From NCBI RefSeq assembly GCF_023525255.1, contig NZ_CP073355.1, positions 1,426,001 to 1,490,000 of the forward strand: a stretch of DNA of 64,000 nt, given 5' to 3'. The notes beneath the pieces were generated by a model. That model did not search any database and was not told the DNA's origin. It saw only the letters and a program-made list of their open reading frames with translations. The DNA is from Thermospira aquatica. Its GTDB lineage: Bacteria > Spirochaetota > Brevinematia > Brevinematales > Thermospiraceae. The first letter of the stretch is position 1. Every line of letters begins with the position of its first letter. Positions 45,583 to 54,576 of the stretch are shown here, one piece after another. A program made the position numbers and the translations under genes.

Positions 45583-47808
45583 TCACTTGTTTAGCTCTTC
45601 GTATAATACTGTAAGAAATCTTTTAACCTCTTCCTGACTTTGCAGGTAGGAGTTTGCGTTAACACTCCCACCGATAGAAATGGATAAACCTCTATTTTGC
45701 AGAGCTATGTAGGCGTCTTCATCGGTCGTGTCATCTCCGATATAAATGGGGAATCTGTTTTCTCCCATGTTTTCTATTATCCATGAGACAGCATTTCCCT
45801 TGTTCCATATATTGAGGGGTCTTATTTCGAATACTTTTTTGCCTGTGATAAATCTAAAGTTCTCCTTGTATTCTCTGGCAATTCGATCAAATGTGCTAAA
45901 AACCTCTCCCACTTCATTGGGGGCAACATTCCTAAAGTGCAGGCTTGCGGTGATTCCTTTATCTTCTACCCACACACCTTGTATATGGGCCAATGCTTTT
46001 GTGAGCTTGTCTAACAATTCCTCGAGGAGATCCCTGTTTTCCATTGAATTTTGATTTATTATGATTTTGTTCCCATCCCATATCTCTGCCCCATGATTAC
46101 CGGCGTAGATGATATCTTCGATACCGATTTTCTCCTTTACATCTTTTAGCGCTCTCCCGCTTATCACAGCCACGGGAATATGCTCTTTTAATTTTATTAT
46201 CAAAGAACGCATATCATCTGAAATCACAGCCTGATCTGGTGTCTCGGCGATAGGCGTTAATGTGCCATCATAATCAAGAAACAGAAAAATATTCTTGTGA
46301 AACCTCTTCTGTATTTCATCTAGGTTATCAAAAAGATAATAGCATTTTTCATTTTTGATAGCCGCTATGGCTGCTATTTCTTTCATTATGCTCACTACCC
46401 ACTTATGAATGTTATTTTCGCGAACCTGTCTTCTGAGGATAGACATCCTCGCCATTTTTTCTTTATCTGGCATCTTTAGAGCAATCTTTATGCTCTCGGC
46501 GAATTGTTCGATATCGTAAGGGTTTACTAAAATAGAGTCTTCGAGTTCCTCGGATGCGCCAGTAAATTCGCTCAATATAAGCACCCCTTTTTCATCGGTT
46601 TTGGAGGCAACATATTCTTTTGCTACGAGATTCATACCATCGTAAATGGAGCTGATGATAGCGAAGTCTGCCATTTTGTAATAGGCGGCAAGCTCTTTTT
46701 GTTCAATTTTGGTGTCGATATAGATAATGGGTTTCCAGGTGCCTATTGAGTATTTTTTATTTATCTTGGCAACGAGTTCTTCTACGGCTCTTTTATAACT
46801 GAGATAGGGTTCTCGCATTCTCGTTGGCACGGCAATCTGGATAAAGATAAATTTTTGCCTGAACTTCTCGTATTTTTCAAAAAAGAGATCGATGGCCTGA
46901 AGACGTTTGATGAGTGCCTTGGTGTACTCGAGTCTATCCACCCCTATGCCTATGGCTTCGGTGGTGATGCCGAAGTACTTTTTGATCTTTCTTATCGCTA
47001 TGTCGGTTTTTCGAGAGGCTGCTATGGCGTTAAACTTGTCGAAGTCTATGCTGATCGGAAAAGCTCTCAGGCGGGTAATGTGGCCTTGGTATGTGATGAT
47101 ACCTTGCTTGTGGTCAACTTCAGCATCCTCAATACTTTGGGTGACACAATCCATGAAGTTTTTGACGAAAAAAGGAATCTGAAATCCTATCAGATCGTTT
47201 CCAAGAAGACCTTTGATAATCTCTTTTGCCTGGGGAGATATCCGAAAAACAGTCCAGTTAGGCCAGGGAATGTGCCAGAAGTGCGCTATGGTAAGCTTGG
47301 GGTTTTCTTTTCGGAGTATTTCGGGGAGAAGACAGAGGTGGTAGTCATGAATCCATACTACCGAGTTTTCATCAGCTTCTTCAAGGATTGCCTTGGCAAA
47401 GTATCCGTTTACTTTTTTGTAGTCTGCCCAGAACTGTTTTCTGTAGTATACTCGTTCGGGAGTAATATGGCAGAGTGGCCAGAGTACCTGGTTTGAATAT
47501 CCGTGGTAATAATTTTCAACCTCTGATGGAGAAAGCCAGACTCTTTTTAGCTTGTAAGAGGGGTTTTCTGGTGGAACTGGTATGCGGTTTTTGTTATCAA
47601 CAACATCTTTATCTCCGCTCCCACTCCCCCATGCCACCCATGTTCCCCCGGTAATTTTCAAAACATCATCCATCGCTGAGGTGAGGCCACCGGCTGGTTT
47701 TTCAATCTTGATACTTGACCCGATCTTTTTATGGATATAAGGCTCTCTGTTAGAGACTACGATGAGATTCTTATTGGGAAAAATTTCTTCTATTAAGATC
47801 TTCAGCAT
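45583..47808 (-). CDS. otsBA: Trehalose-6-phosphate synthase/phosphatase fusion
   Basis: A 741-residue bifunctional protein. Residues 1-475 are a GT20 synthase: VVSNREPY, GGLTSAMDD, WIHDYHLCLLP and GVDRLEYTK. Residues 490-741 are a HAD phosphatase: FLFLDYDGTLTP, SGRALKDV, and GDDTTDEDAY. Together they make trehalose from UDP-glucose and glucose-6-phosphate. It is the third gene of a trehalose operon, four bases after the treT-like gene. A full-length fusion of this kind is common in eukaryotes and found in some bacteria. Confidence 0.92.
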   Translation of the reverse strand: MLKILIEEIFPNKNLIVVSNREPYIHKKIGSSIKIEKPAGGLTSAMDDVLKITGGTWVAWGSGSGDKDVVDNKNRIPVPPENPSYKLKRVWLSPSEVENYYHGYSNQVLWPLCHITPERVYYRKQFWADYKKVNGYFAKAILEEADENSVVWIHDYHLCLLPEILRKENPKLTIAHFWHIPWPNWTVFRISPQAKEIIKGLLGNDLIGFQIPFFVKNFMDCVTQSIEDAEVDHKQGIITYQGHITRLRAFPISIDFDKFNAIAASRKTDIAIRKIKKYFGITTEAIGIGVDRLEYTKALIKRLQAIDLFFEKYEKFRQKFIFIQIAVPTRMREPYLSYKRAVEELVAKINKKYSIGTWKPIIYIDTKIEQKELAAYYKMADFAIISSIYDGMNLVAKEYVASKTDEKGVLILSEFTGASEELEDSILVNPYDIEQFAESIKIALKMPDKEKMARMSILRRQVRENNIHKWVVSIMKEIAAIAAIKNEKCYYLFDNLDEIQKRFHKNIFLFLDYDGTLTPIAETPDQAVISDDMRSLIIKLKEHIPVAVISGRALKDVKEKIGIEDIIYAGNHGAEIWDGNKIIINQNSMENRDLLEELLDKLTKALAHIQGVWVEDKGITASLHFRNVAPNEVGEVFSTFDRIAREYKENFRFITGKKVFEIRPLNIWNKGNAVSWIIENMGENRFPIYIGDDTTDEDAYIALQNRGLSISIGGSVNANSYLQSQEEVKRFLTVLYEELNK

Positions 47809-47812
47809 ATTT

Positions 47813-49024
47813 TTACACCTCTAGAATATTTTTCCCTTTATTTTCCATGGCATACCATACGGAAAGATAATCTCTTATTTGTCTTGTGATAAGAAAATTA
47901 TTTCTCACATATTCCTTGCCTTTCTCACCCATCTGCTTCGCCATATGAGGATCGTTGAGGAATTGCCGTATCCGGAAAGCAGCGCCTTCAACCGAATGGA
48001 CGAGGAATCCTGTCACACCATGGATGATCTGCAGAGGAATCCCCCCTGCGGCTCCTCCTATGACCGGTTTTCCCTTCCACATTGCTTCAGATACCGTTAA
48101 TCCGAATCCCTCCTTAAGGGATTTCTGGAGTACGACTGTTGCAGACCGCTGCAGGGCATTGATGTCCTTGTCACTAAAGGGTGGGAGGAGAAGAATGTGG
48201 ATATCGGGATCGTTGGAGGCATAATCTTGAACTTCTTTGAGTACGATTTCTCCTTCGGGATCGTCTGTGGCAGGGCTTCCGGCAAGGACAAGTATACAGT
48301 CGTTGTATTTTTTTACCATTCTGTACGCTTTTATCACACCGATTGGGTCTTTAAATCTATCAAAACGGGAAACCTGCAGGATCATCGGTCTATCTATGGG
48401 GATCTGGAATTTATGAAGTGTCTCTTTTATCTCTTCGTCTGTGAGCTCTCGGTTCTTTTCGCTAATTGGGTCGATAGATGGGGGTATGATGAATTCATCT
48501 ATTCCCGCTGCTCGTGCGAATTTTCCAACCGAGAAAATGGCGGCCTCATACTTTTGGGTGTAAGGGAGGATGTGGTTCCATACTTCTTCGATGGGATTTG
48601 ATAAATCTATATGGCATCTCCAGATCCATTTCCCTGATTTTTTAAATTCAATAAGGGGAATAGGTTGGGGATCGTGTATCAAGATCGCATCCGCCTCGAG
48701 ATCAAGTTTTTCGGCGTTTCTTTTGTTGACCTCATAGTGATACTCCCACATATCCTCGGTCATATTTTCAACATTTCCCTGAAGAGAATTGTGGATTTTT
48801 TTGGTTATTTCAAAAAACCTTTCGTCACCTTCTATGACTTCCCATCGGGCATTGATGCTCAGTTCTTTAATTATAGGAATCATTCTGTGGAGTATCTCTG
48901 CTACACCTCCTCCAGCCCGGGTCGAATTAATGTGGAGAAAGGATTTGTTATAAAGTTTTTCACCAAGTTTATGAAGAAGAACGAGATCACCTTTGGGGGA
49001 TATGCCAGCGTATTGATCAATCAT
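47813..49024 (-). CDS. treT: Trehalose synthase, TreT-like glycosyltransferase
   Basis: A 403-residue GT4 glycosyltransferase. HINSTRAGGGVAEILHRMIP near the N-terminus, IHDPQPIPLI, and QKSLKEGFGLTVSEAMWKGKPVIGG match trehalose glycosyltransferring synthases, which join NDP-glucose to glucose reversibly. Encoded beside an OtsAB fusion, it gives the cell a second route to or from trehalose. It overlaps the preceding gene by four bases. Confidence 0.87.
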   Translation of the reverse strand: MIDQYAGISPKGDLVLLHKLGEKLYNKSFLHINSTRAGGGVAEILHRMIPIIKELSINARWEVIEGDERFFEITKKIHNSLQGNVENMTEDMWEYHYEVNKRNAEKLDLEADAILIHDPQPIPLIEFKKSGKWIWRCHIDLSNPIEEVWNHILPYTQKYEAAIFSVGKFARAAGIDEFIIPPSIDPISEKNRELTDEEIKETLHKFQIPIDRPMILQVSRFDRFKDPIGVIKAYRMVKKYNDCILVLAGSPATDDPEGEIVLKEVQDYASNDPDIHILLLPPFSDKDINALQRSATVVLQKSLKEGFGLTVSEAMWKGKPVIGGAAGGIPLQIIHGVTGFLVHSVEGAAFRIRQFLNDPHMAKQMGEKGKEYVRNNFLITRQIRDYLSVWYAMENKGKNILEV

Positions 49025-49686
49025 GGTTCTATAGCCTCCATTTCTTTCCTGAGGTCTTTTTCAACAGCCTCAATAATACGTTCTCTTATGCCTTCTATGC
49101 TGTGCATGAACGGGTCAATGGACCGTATGTTTTCAGCTAACTCTTTTTTATTGAGTGAGTCCTCAAGCCATCGTGAGAAGTCATCCACTCCTAGTCTGAC
49201 GCGAGCTTCGTAGAAATGGTAATAGATAGCCGCGACATCAATATACTTGATAGCTATTAAGAACTCGGCAAGGTTTTTCGCTCTTAGGCCTACGGGAAAT
49301 ATAAGGGTTATAGTTTCCTTGAAGTAGAATTCAGCGCCTGCTACTACTTCTCTCGGTTCAGGAAAGTTTTCAAGATAAACGTCTATGACATGCAGTAGCT
49401 CCTGTCTGAGCTCATCTATATTTTTAAAGGCATAGGGGTCGATGTTGGAGAGATGCTCAGAGAGAATTCTTTCTTCAAGGCTTTCTCCTGCCCAATGGGC
49501 AAAGTCATTGGTGTATTCAAGGATATGTCCTCGTAAAAAATATTGGTGGGTATGATGAAAGATGGACTCATTACTTACTGTCGCTATAGCATCTCTGAGT
49601 TCTCGGAGATTTTTGGCTTTTTTGCCTGTTGATTTGGATATGCTGACACATTGCCTGAATTCGAAAGGTTCCTTTGCTTGTGCCAT
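49021..49686 (-). CDS. DUF5752-like protein with internal duplication
   Basis: A 221-residue soluble protein, first gene of the trehalose operon. Two halves (about 25-105 and 135-215) share the pattern: helix with FHHTHQYFL / IYYHFYEAR, then NDFAHWAGESLEERILSEHLSNIDPY / DDFSRWLEDSLNKKELAENIRSIDPF, then IDELRQELLHVI / IEGIRERIIEAV. It is probably a repeated helical unit. The DUF5752 name is recalled from similar operons. Function unknown, but coupling to treT suggests a role in trehalose metabolism or its regulation. GGAGG precedes ATG 49686. Confidence 0.65.
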   Translation of the reverse strand: MAQAKEPFEFRQCVSISKSTGKKAKNLRELRDAIATVSNESIFHHTHQYFLRGHILEYTNDFAHWAGESLEERILSEHLSNIDPYAFKNIDELRQELLHVIDVYLENFPEPREVVAGAEFYFKETITLIFPVGLRAKNLAEFLIAIKYIDVAAIYYHFYEARVRLGVDDFSRWLEDSLNKKELAENIRSIDPFMHSIEGIRERIIEAVEKDLRKEMEAIEP

Positions 49687-49798
49687 TTTTCCTCCACTTT
49701 TTGTTTTTATAATTTTAGAGGAGTACGATGTTGCTTTGTTTATGTTTTTACTTACCTGTTTTCTTTCTTTATTTTCAGAGCATTTGGTTTGATGCTTT

Positions 49799-49830
49799 CC
49801 TGGGTGAGAGAAATAGCGTATTTACCCAGG
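49799..49830 (-). promoter_or_regulatory. Hairpin in the leader of the trehalose operon
   Basis: CCTGGGT (49799-49805) pairs with ACCCAGG (49824-49830) around an 18-base loop. It begins about 15-20 bases into a predicted 160-base 5' leader. It lacks a U-tract, so it is not a simple terminator; an mRNA-stability or regulatory role is possible. Confidence 0.4.
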
Positions 49831-49850
49831 GAATGGGAGAATGTGTAATT

Positions 49851-49879
49851 ATTATAACACAGAAACGCTGATATTGCAA
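49851..49879 (-). promoter_or_regulatory. Predicted promoter of the trehalose operon
   Basis: Minus strand TTGCAA (49874-49879), 17-base spacer, TATAAT (49851-49856). The ISNCY-type element starts 20 bases upstream of the -35 box and leaves the promoter intact. Confidence 0.65.
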
Positions 49880-49898
49880 GGTATCTATTCAGGTATTC

Positions 49899-51211
49899 TG
49901 TCAAATAAATTAAAATGTCACCTTTTTATTGAAATAGAAATGTCACTTTTTTATGCCGAAACTCTACGACCATAATCATCTATTTCAAAAAAGTTCAATT
50001 CGATATTTTTCTTAAAAATATGTATACTTCCATCAAGCCAGGTTTTTAAGATAACATTGTCCCCGGGTTTTATGGCTATAGGTTGTTTCTTTTCAATCTG
50101 GTATATTCTTTTAGAAAATTTTATTGTATAATCTCTATAGACTTTGCACTCGGCCGTATAACAAACATAGTTCCTTAAGTCCTGATCAGGCATTAATGCA
50201 ATATGAAAATCTTCATCCGACAGAGGTTTTTTACTAAATTTTCGGTTATTCTTTTCCCAGTAATATTCTTTCAAAAAACGATTGGCACTGTCAATATCCT
50301 TTATGTTTTTTAGTTTCATTTCTGCTATTAACCTGTCCTGATGGATCCCATTCCATCTCTCTAGTCCTTTTGCCTGGGGACTATGGGCATATATCATTTC
50401 TATCCCCAGCCTATGGCAGACCTCTCCAAACTTTGTTAGAGGCAATTTCCCTGCAAGCTGTTCTTCTATGGTCGCTTCCCGTTTTGTATAGAACAGGCTT
50501 TTATAATCACAATAGATCGAATAAGGAATACCGTATTTCATTATCCAGTCAAACAAACATTGCAGCGCTACTTGTGTCGTTTCTCCTGTGTCGAAAAGAC
50601 CGTAAGATGTGCCTGTAGCATCATCCACCATATTCATCAGACAGACTTCTTTGCCTGTCCCAAACCAGTCGTGAATGCTGCCGTCCATTTGAATCATTTC
50701 TCCAAAATGCTCTTTTCTCGGCCTTCTGGTACGGTGTTTCGCAGTTTTTCTTATTTTCTTCCACAATCCTGTTTCCATCATCCATAAACGAAGCGTTGAT
50801 GCTCCTATTTTTATATGATGTTCCTCATAAAGCTTTTCAGCTATAAATGTCGGCTTAAAACCTTTATAATTATTCCGTACTATCTGCATAATTTTCTCTT
50901 TGATATCACTGCTAATTCTGTGATTCCCCGGTTTGCCTATTAATTTGTGATTGAGAGCTTCATCACCCTTTGATAAATATTCTTTAAAAATTCGAATAAG
51001 TTGCCTTCTGCAAATCCCCAGTATTATTGCAGCATCTTTCTGCTTGATTTTCTTGTTCTTTACCATCTCCAGTATTTTTGCCCTCTTCTGTGCTTTAAGT
51101 GTCATCGTTATCACCTCTCTCATCTGCAACCTCTCGTTTTTTTAGTTGCAGTATTTTAAAAGGTGACATTTCTATTTGCACAAAGGGTGACATTTTAAAT
51201 TGTTTTCGACA
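49899..51211 (-). mobile_element. ISNCY-type insertion sequence, apparently intact
   Basis: A 1.31-kb element. Left end TGTCAAATAAATTAAAATGT and right end (reverse complement) TGTCGAAAACAATTTAAAAT form imperfect inverted repeats. Each end holds two copies of an ATGTCACC-like motif (for example 49915-49922 and 49939-49946), likely transposase-binding sites. No target duplication was found. Its right end abuts MITE-like copy 2 to within a base. Confidence 0.75.
49951..51105 (-). CDS. ISNCY-family transposase
   Basis: About 384 residues from ATG 51105 (GAGGTGAT upstream). An N-terminal helix-turn-helix (KQKDAAIILGICRRQLIRIFKEY) precedes an integrase-like DDE core: QMDGSIHDWFG (Asp), MVDDATGTSYG (Asp), KGLERWNGIHQDRL (Glu). 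A C-terminal beta-rich domain follows. The frame is intact, so the element could be active. Confidence 0.88.
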   Translation of the reverse strand: MTLKAQKRAKILEMVKNKKIKQKDAAIILGICRRQLIRIFKEYLSKGDEALNHKLIGKPGNHRISSDIKEKIMQIVRNNYKGFKPTFIAEKLYEEHHIKIGASTLRLWMMETGLWKKIRKTAKHRTRRPRKEHFGEMIQMDGSIHDWFGTGKEVCLMNMVDDATGTSYGLFDTGETTQVALQCLFDWIMKYGIPYSIYCDYKSLFYTKREATIEEQLAGKLPLTKFGEVCHRLGIEMIYAHSPQAKGLERWNGIHQDRLIAEMKLKNIKDIDSANRFLKEYYWEKNNRKFSKKPLSDEDFHIALMPDQDLRNYVCYTAECKVYRDYTIKFSKRIYQIEKKQPIAIKPGDNVILKTWLDGSIHIFKKNIELNFFEIDDYGRRVSA

Positions 51212-51601
51212 GAAACATAAACAGATTTTCCCCAAAAAATTTTTCTGCACTGCACAATAAAAACAGAAAATATCCCTCTTATTTGAAAACCGAAAGTACA
51301 AGGGGAGAAATTTTTTATTTTTGTGAGACTTTTCTTTATTTGGAGTGTTCATAATGCTTGTTTGAGTAGAAGCTTTTTTGCTTTTTTGGAAGGCTGAAAA
51401 GTTTTCTCTGGCACGTAGTAATTTTTTGGCTTAGAGGTCTCCTTTCAAACATCGCTACCCCAATTCCGGTTGGCGAGCTTGTCGAGCCACGGTTGGCGAG
51501 CTTGTCGAGCCATGAACTGGATTATTTTACACAAATTTAAAGTACTTTTTTATTTTGAAGCAACGTTCCCTTTTCGAGTACTTTTATTATGAAGCAATTC
51601 G
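51211..51601. repeat. Internally deleted IS relative (MITE-like), copy 2
   Basis: Near-identical to 35460-35875 but with two instead of three tandem units. The left border coincides with the ISNCY end. The right border (GCAATTCG, ending 51601) lies five bases before the -35 box of the tRNA-Gly promoter. Contains two terminal-repeat units of the GTACTTTTATTATGAAGC type. Non-coding. Confidence 0.75.
51469..51514. repeat. Two tandem 23-bp repeats
   Basis: Two units based on GTTGGCGAGCTTGTCGAGCC, the counterpart of the three-unit array at 35718-35786. Confidence 0.85.
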
Positions 51602-51606
51602 CCTAC

Positions 51607-51636
51607 TTGACAAGTGATTCCTTTTTCCCTTACAAT
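51607..51636 (+). promoter_or_regulatory. Promoter of tRNA-Gly
   Basis: TTGACA (51607-51612), 18-base spacer, TACAAT (51631-51636), with a start expected four or so bases before the tRNA. An overlapping TATAAT at 51636-51641 is too far from the -35 box. Confidence 0.65.
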
Positions 51637-51646
51637 ATAATCCCTT

Positions 51647-51719
51647 GCGGGAATAGCTCAGTTGGTAGAGCGCTACCTTGCCAAGGTAGATGTCGCGGGT
51701 TCGAGTCCCGTTTCCCGCT
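51647..51719 (+). tRNA. tRNA-Gly (GCC)
   Basis: A complete cloverleaf: acceptor GCGGGAA pairs with TTCCCGC; D-arm GCTCAGTTGGTAGAGC; anticodon arm CTACC-TTGCCAA-GGTAG with anticodon GCC (51680-51682); T-arm CGGGTTCGAGTCCCG; discriminator T73, as usual for glycine. CCA is not encoded. Confidence 0.97.
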
Positions 51720-51724
51720 CATGC

Positions 51725-51750
51725 GGGGCTGGTAACAGCCCCTTTTTCTT
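51725..51750 (+). terminator. Intrinsic terminator after tRNA-Gly
   Basis: Perfect 7-bp stem GGGGCTG/CAGCCCC with a GTAA loop (51725-51742) followed by TTTTTCTT. It separates the tRNA from the pseudouridine synthase gene, whose ribosome site follows directly; some read-through probably feeds that gene. Confidence 0.85.
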
Positions 51751-51761
51751 TTGGAGAGGGT

Positions 51762-52448
51762 ATGGAGATTTCCGATATACTTATCTACCAGGATAATGAT
51801 ATCATCGTCGTAGAAAAACCAGTCAATATGCCCACACAGCCGGATAAAACCGGGGATGAAGCACTTTCAACTTTTCTTGAGAGAAACCTTGTCCCTGGCA
51901 AAGAGGTGTATGTCGGGGTTGTCCATCGTCTGGATAGGCCGGTAGGAGGAGTCATGGTGTTTGCCCGTAGCCGGCTGGCTGCGGAAAAACTCTCCACTCA
52001 GATGAAAACACGAGAATGTGAGAAATATTATCTCGCGGTGGTGTATGGGAAAGTAAATCCTCCCACCGGCACACTTGTGGATTATCTCTGGAAAGACGGT
52101 CATAGAAATGTCTCCCAGGTTGTCGCGGCGCATCATCCGGATGCGAAAAAGGCTTCTCTTGCCTACAGGGTAGTGGGTTTCCATGAGGAAAAAGCTCTTT
52201 CGCTGGTTGAAATCGAACTTCATACGGGGCGTCATCATCAGATTCGTGTTCAGTGGCAATCACGAGGGCATCCTGTCTATGGGGATCAAAAGTATGGACG
52301 GGGATTTACCCGGGGGGGACAACAACTTGCCCTCTGGTCATACCGGTTGGGCTTTACCCATCCGAAAACGGGGGAGTACCTGATCTTTCAAAAAAAACCA
52401 CCAGCCCGTTATCCCTGGATTCTTTTTCCGTCCTGGTATAAAGACTAA
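51762..52448 (+). CDS. RluA-family pseudouridine synthase
   Basis: About 228 residues from ATG 51762, which follows GGAG; the longer frame would run back through the tRNA. The catalytic Asp lies in VHRLDRPVGGVMVF, and HTGRHHQIRVQW and HPVYGDQKYG are typical. It isomerises uridine in rRNA or tRNA. The compact size, without an S4 domain, fits RluA/RluC-like enzymes; the exact target site is unknown. It converges with the GH13 gene, overlapping by four bases. Confidence 0.85.
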   Translation: MEISDILIYQDNDIIVVEKPVNMPTQPDKTGDEALSTFLERNLVPGKEVYVGVVHRLDRPVGGVMVFARSRLAAEKLSTQMKTRECEKYYLAVVYGKVNPPTGTLVDYLWKDGHRNVSQVVAAHHPDAKKASLAYRVVGFHEEKALSLVEIELHTGRHHQIRVQWQSRGHPVYGDQKYGRGFTRGGQQLALWSYRLGFTHPKTGEYLIFQKKPPARYPWILFPSWYKD

Positions 52449-54304
52449 GGGATGAGTTTTATTTTTACAAGATCGTGTCCCCACGGTGGGAGAACAGTTC
52501 TCCATACATGCCCCTGAAGCATGTATCTTTCACCACTCCAGAGGGATTCGAGAGGGGAATTTTCTTCTACGCCGAGAGGGGTGAGATCTATTACAATTTC
52601 TCTTGTTTCCTCTGCATTGGAGAGAACCCCTATCCATGCCTCATCCATGGTAAAGCGTGCCATCACCACGACGTTTTCATCTACAGGGAAAAAGCGGAGA
52701 CTCCCCTCCTGGAGAGCAAGAGTGGATTTTTTCCATTTGGCAAGCTTCTGGTACCATGAGCGGGCCTCTTTATCCCAGCGAGATTCGTCCCACTGCATGG
52801 GATATCGGCATCCCTCAATAGCCGAGGTATCTCCATCGAGCAAGATCTCATCCCCATAGTAGATGGAAAATGTTCCGGGTAAGAGAAATGCTATGGAAAG
52901 CATGCCCCGATACCATGATTTGTTAAAGAGGTTTTTCTGATTGTGGAAACGAACAATATCATGGGAATCAAGAAGGTTAAACTGGGTATGCATAAGAGGA
53001 TTGGGAAGGCGAGAATAGTGCTGGATGATCTGAGAAGCAATAGCCCTGGCGTTTCCACGTTTTCTTTCAAAAGTGGGGGGGAGCTTGGGTTTCAGGAAAT
53101 GATCCGTTTCCCCCGCAAAGAAACGAAGTGGTCTAAGCGAGGCAAAGTAATTCATTGCTCCGTCCCATTCGTTTCCCAGGTGATAAGAAATGTTATCCTC
53201 CCAGTGTTCTCCGATGAGGTAAATATCCCTGCGTACGGACTTGAGTGCCTGGCGTATCTCCTGAAAAACCTCATGTCCCATCTGATCCTCATCGTGTCGG
53301 GCGGTTTGGTTGCCCACATCAAAACGCCATCCATCAATGAAATAGGGAGGCTTGAGATACATCTGCAACACAGAGTCAGTGAGACGATACATTTTATCGC
53401 GGAGTTTTTGAGAGCAATAGTTGAGCTGGGGAAGAATGGGGATATTGTACCATGAGACGTAGTTTCCCTGTTTGTCAAAATAGTAGTATTCGCGTTCTTC
53501 AGATGTGGGATCTGCCTGGGCGCGCTGAAACCAGTGGTGGTTTTTCCCTGTGTGGTTGATGGAAATGTCAAGCATCAGTTTCATGTCAGCTTCATGAAGC
53601 GCCTCCGACAAACGGATGAGGGCAGTATTTCCTCCAAGTTTTTCATCTACGCGAGTATAGTCAGAACAATCGTACCGGTGAGTGCTTGGAGCCTCAAAAA
53701 TAGGATTGAGGTACAGGGCAGTTACTCCCAGATCTTTTAAGTAGGGGATCTTTTGCCTGATGCCGTCGAGATCTCCCATGTAGAAGTCAAGACATCCCGC
53801 CTCGTTGTAAGGAAGAGGTTTTGCTTCCCAGGGCATCTCTCTCGCTTGAAAGCCGTTGTAGGTGTATGGTTTAAGAGAAGTATGTCCACTTCGGGCGAAT
53901 CTATCGGGAAAGATATGATAGAACGTTCCCCGAGACACCCAATCAGGAATATCATCTTGGGCCAAGAGAACAAAGTCATGATCCTCTGTGGGAGGATAGT
54001 CGTAGATCCCGCTTCTTGTGTAGTACCAGATCTCATCTCTCGTGATGAGCACGAAGCGGTACTGTTTGTAGGGTTCATTGATACGAAGAGCTCCCTGGTA
54101 GTACTCAAAGTGCTTTGTTTGTTGAACGGGTTTCATCTCTAGCCAGTGACCATCGCCGTTTACAAGTGTCCAGAGTAAAACCTTCTGAACGGGGTGGTTT
54201 TTGCCAAGCCTTATACGGATAAAGACCGTGTCTCCTATGTGGGGGGTAATTGAGGAAACATAGTCTCGTGTAACATCGGAAAAAATGAGTTCTTTCCAAT
54301 CCAT
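52445..54304 (-). CDS. GH13 alpha-glycosidase (neopullulanase/cyclomaltodextrinase type)
   Basis: A 619-residue enzyme with an N-terminal beta-sandwich (about 1-120), a catalytic barrel and a C-terminal beta domain. Catalytic residues are in DGWRFDVGN (nucleophile Asp), LIGEHWED (acid Glu) and LLDSHD (Asp); DISINHTG and YYGDE also fit. No signal peptide is seen, so it should act on intracellular maltodextrins, in the MalZ or cyclomaltodextrinase manner. AAGGAG precedes ATG 54304. Confidence 0.87.
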   Translation of the reverse strand: MDWKELIFSDVTRDYVSSITPHIGDTVFIRIRLGKNHPVQKVLLWTLVNGDGHWLEMKPVQQTKHFEYYQGALRINEPYKQYRFVLITRDEIWYYTRSGIYDYPPTEDHDFVLLAQDDIPDWVSRGTFYHIFPDRFARSGHTSLKPYTYNGFQAREMPWEAKPLPYNEAGCLDFYMGDLDGIRQKIPYLKDLGVTALYLNPIFEAPSTHRYDCSDYTRVDEKLGGNTALIRLSEALHEADMKLMLDISINHTGKNHHWFQRAQADPTSEEREYYYFDKQGNYVSWYNIPILPQLNYCSQKLRDKMYRLTDSVLQMYLKPPYFIDGWRFDVGNQTARHDEDQMGHEVFQEIRQALKSVRRDIYLIGEHWEDNISYHLGNEWDGAMNYFASLRPLRFFAGETDHFLKPKLPPTFERKRGNARAIASQIIQHYSRLPNPLMHTQFNLLDSHDIVRFHNQKNLFNKSWYRGMLSIAFLLPGTFSIYYGDEILLDGDTSAIEGCRYPMQWDESRWDKEARSWYQKLAKWKKSTLALQEGSLRFFPVDENVVVMARFTMDEAWIGVLSNAEETREIVIDLTPLGVEENSPLESLWSGERYMLQGHVWRTVLPPWGHDLVKIKLIP

Positions 54305-54327
54305 AGATACTCCTTTTACTTCCTCAT

Positions 54328-54356
54328 ATCATAGAGAGAAAAAAAGAAAAAAGCAA
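54328..54356 (-). promoter_or_regulatory. Predicted promoter of the GH13 gene
   Basis: Minus strand TTGCTT (54351-54356), 17-base spacer, TATGAT (54328-54333), 24 bases before the start codon. The remainder of the 270-base gap to the MEMO1-like gene shows no gene. Confidence 0.5.
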
Positions 54357-54576
54357 TTCTCGCTGGCAAGGTTTTCACATCCTACAAAACAGTTTGAAAG
54401 AGACAAGTTTCGTGTATCAAATGCGTCCGTGCTTTCCTTTTTCGTTTTCACCATGATTGAGGGAAAAATCTCAGGGTTTAGTGTTTTAGTAGACAGCAAA
54501 AAAATCTTAGCCCGCGAATGAAAGTGTACCCTGGCTTTTTATGACAAAAGTACTTTTATCCCGGGGAATTGGTTAT

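Noticed and set aside
46855-47496. 213-residue plus-strand frame inside the trehalose synthase/phosphatase gene
   Set aside because: Overlaps conserved GT20 sequence on the other strand; no independent evidence.
49891-49905. Target-site duplication of the ISNCY-type element
   Set aside because: The bases flanking the two ends do not match at any plausible length.
51690-51761. Longer pseudouridine synthase beginning inside tRNA-Gly
   Set aside because: The extension reads through the tRNA and its terminator; ATG 51762 has its own ribosome site and matches the family start.
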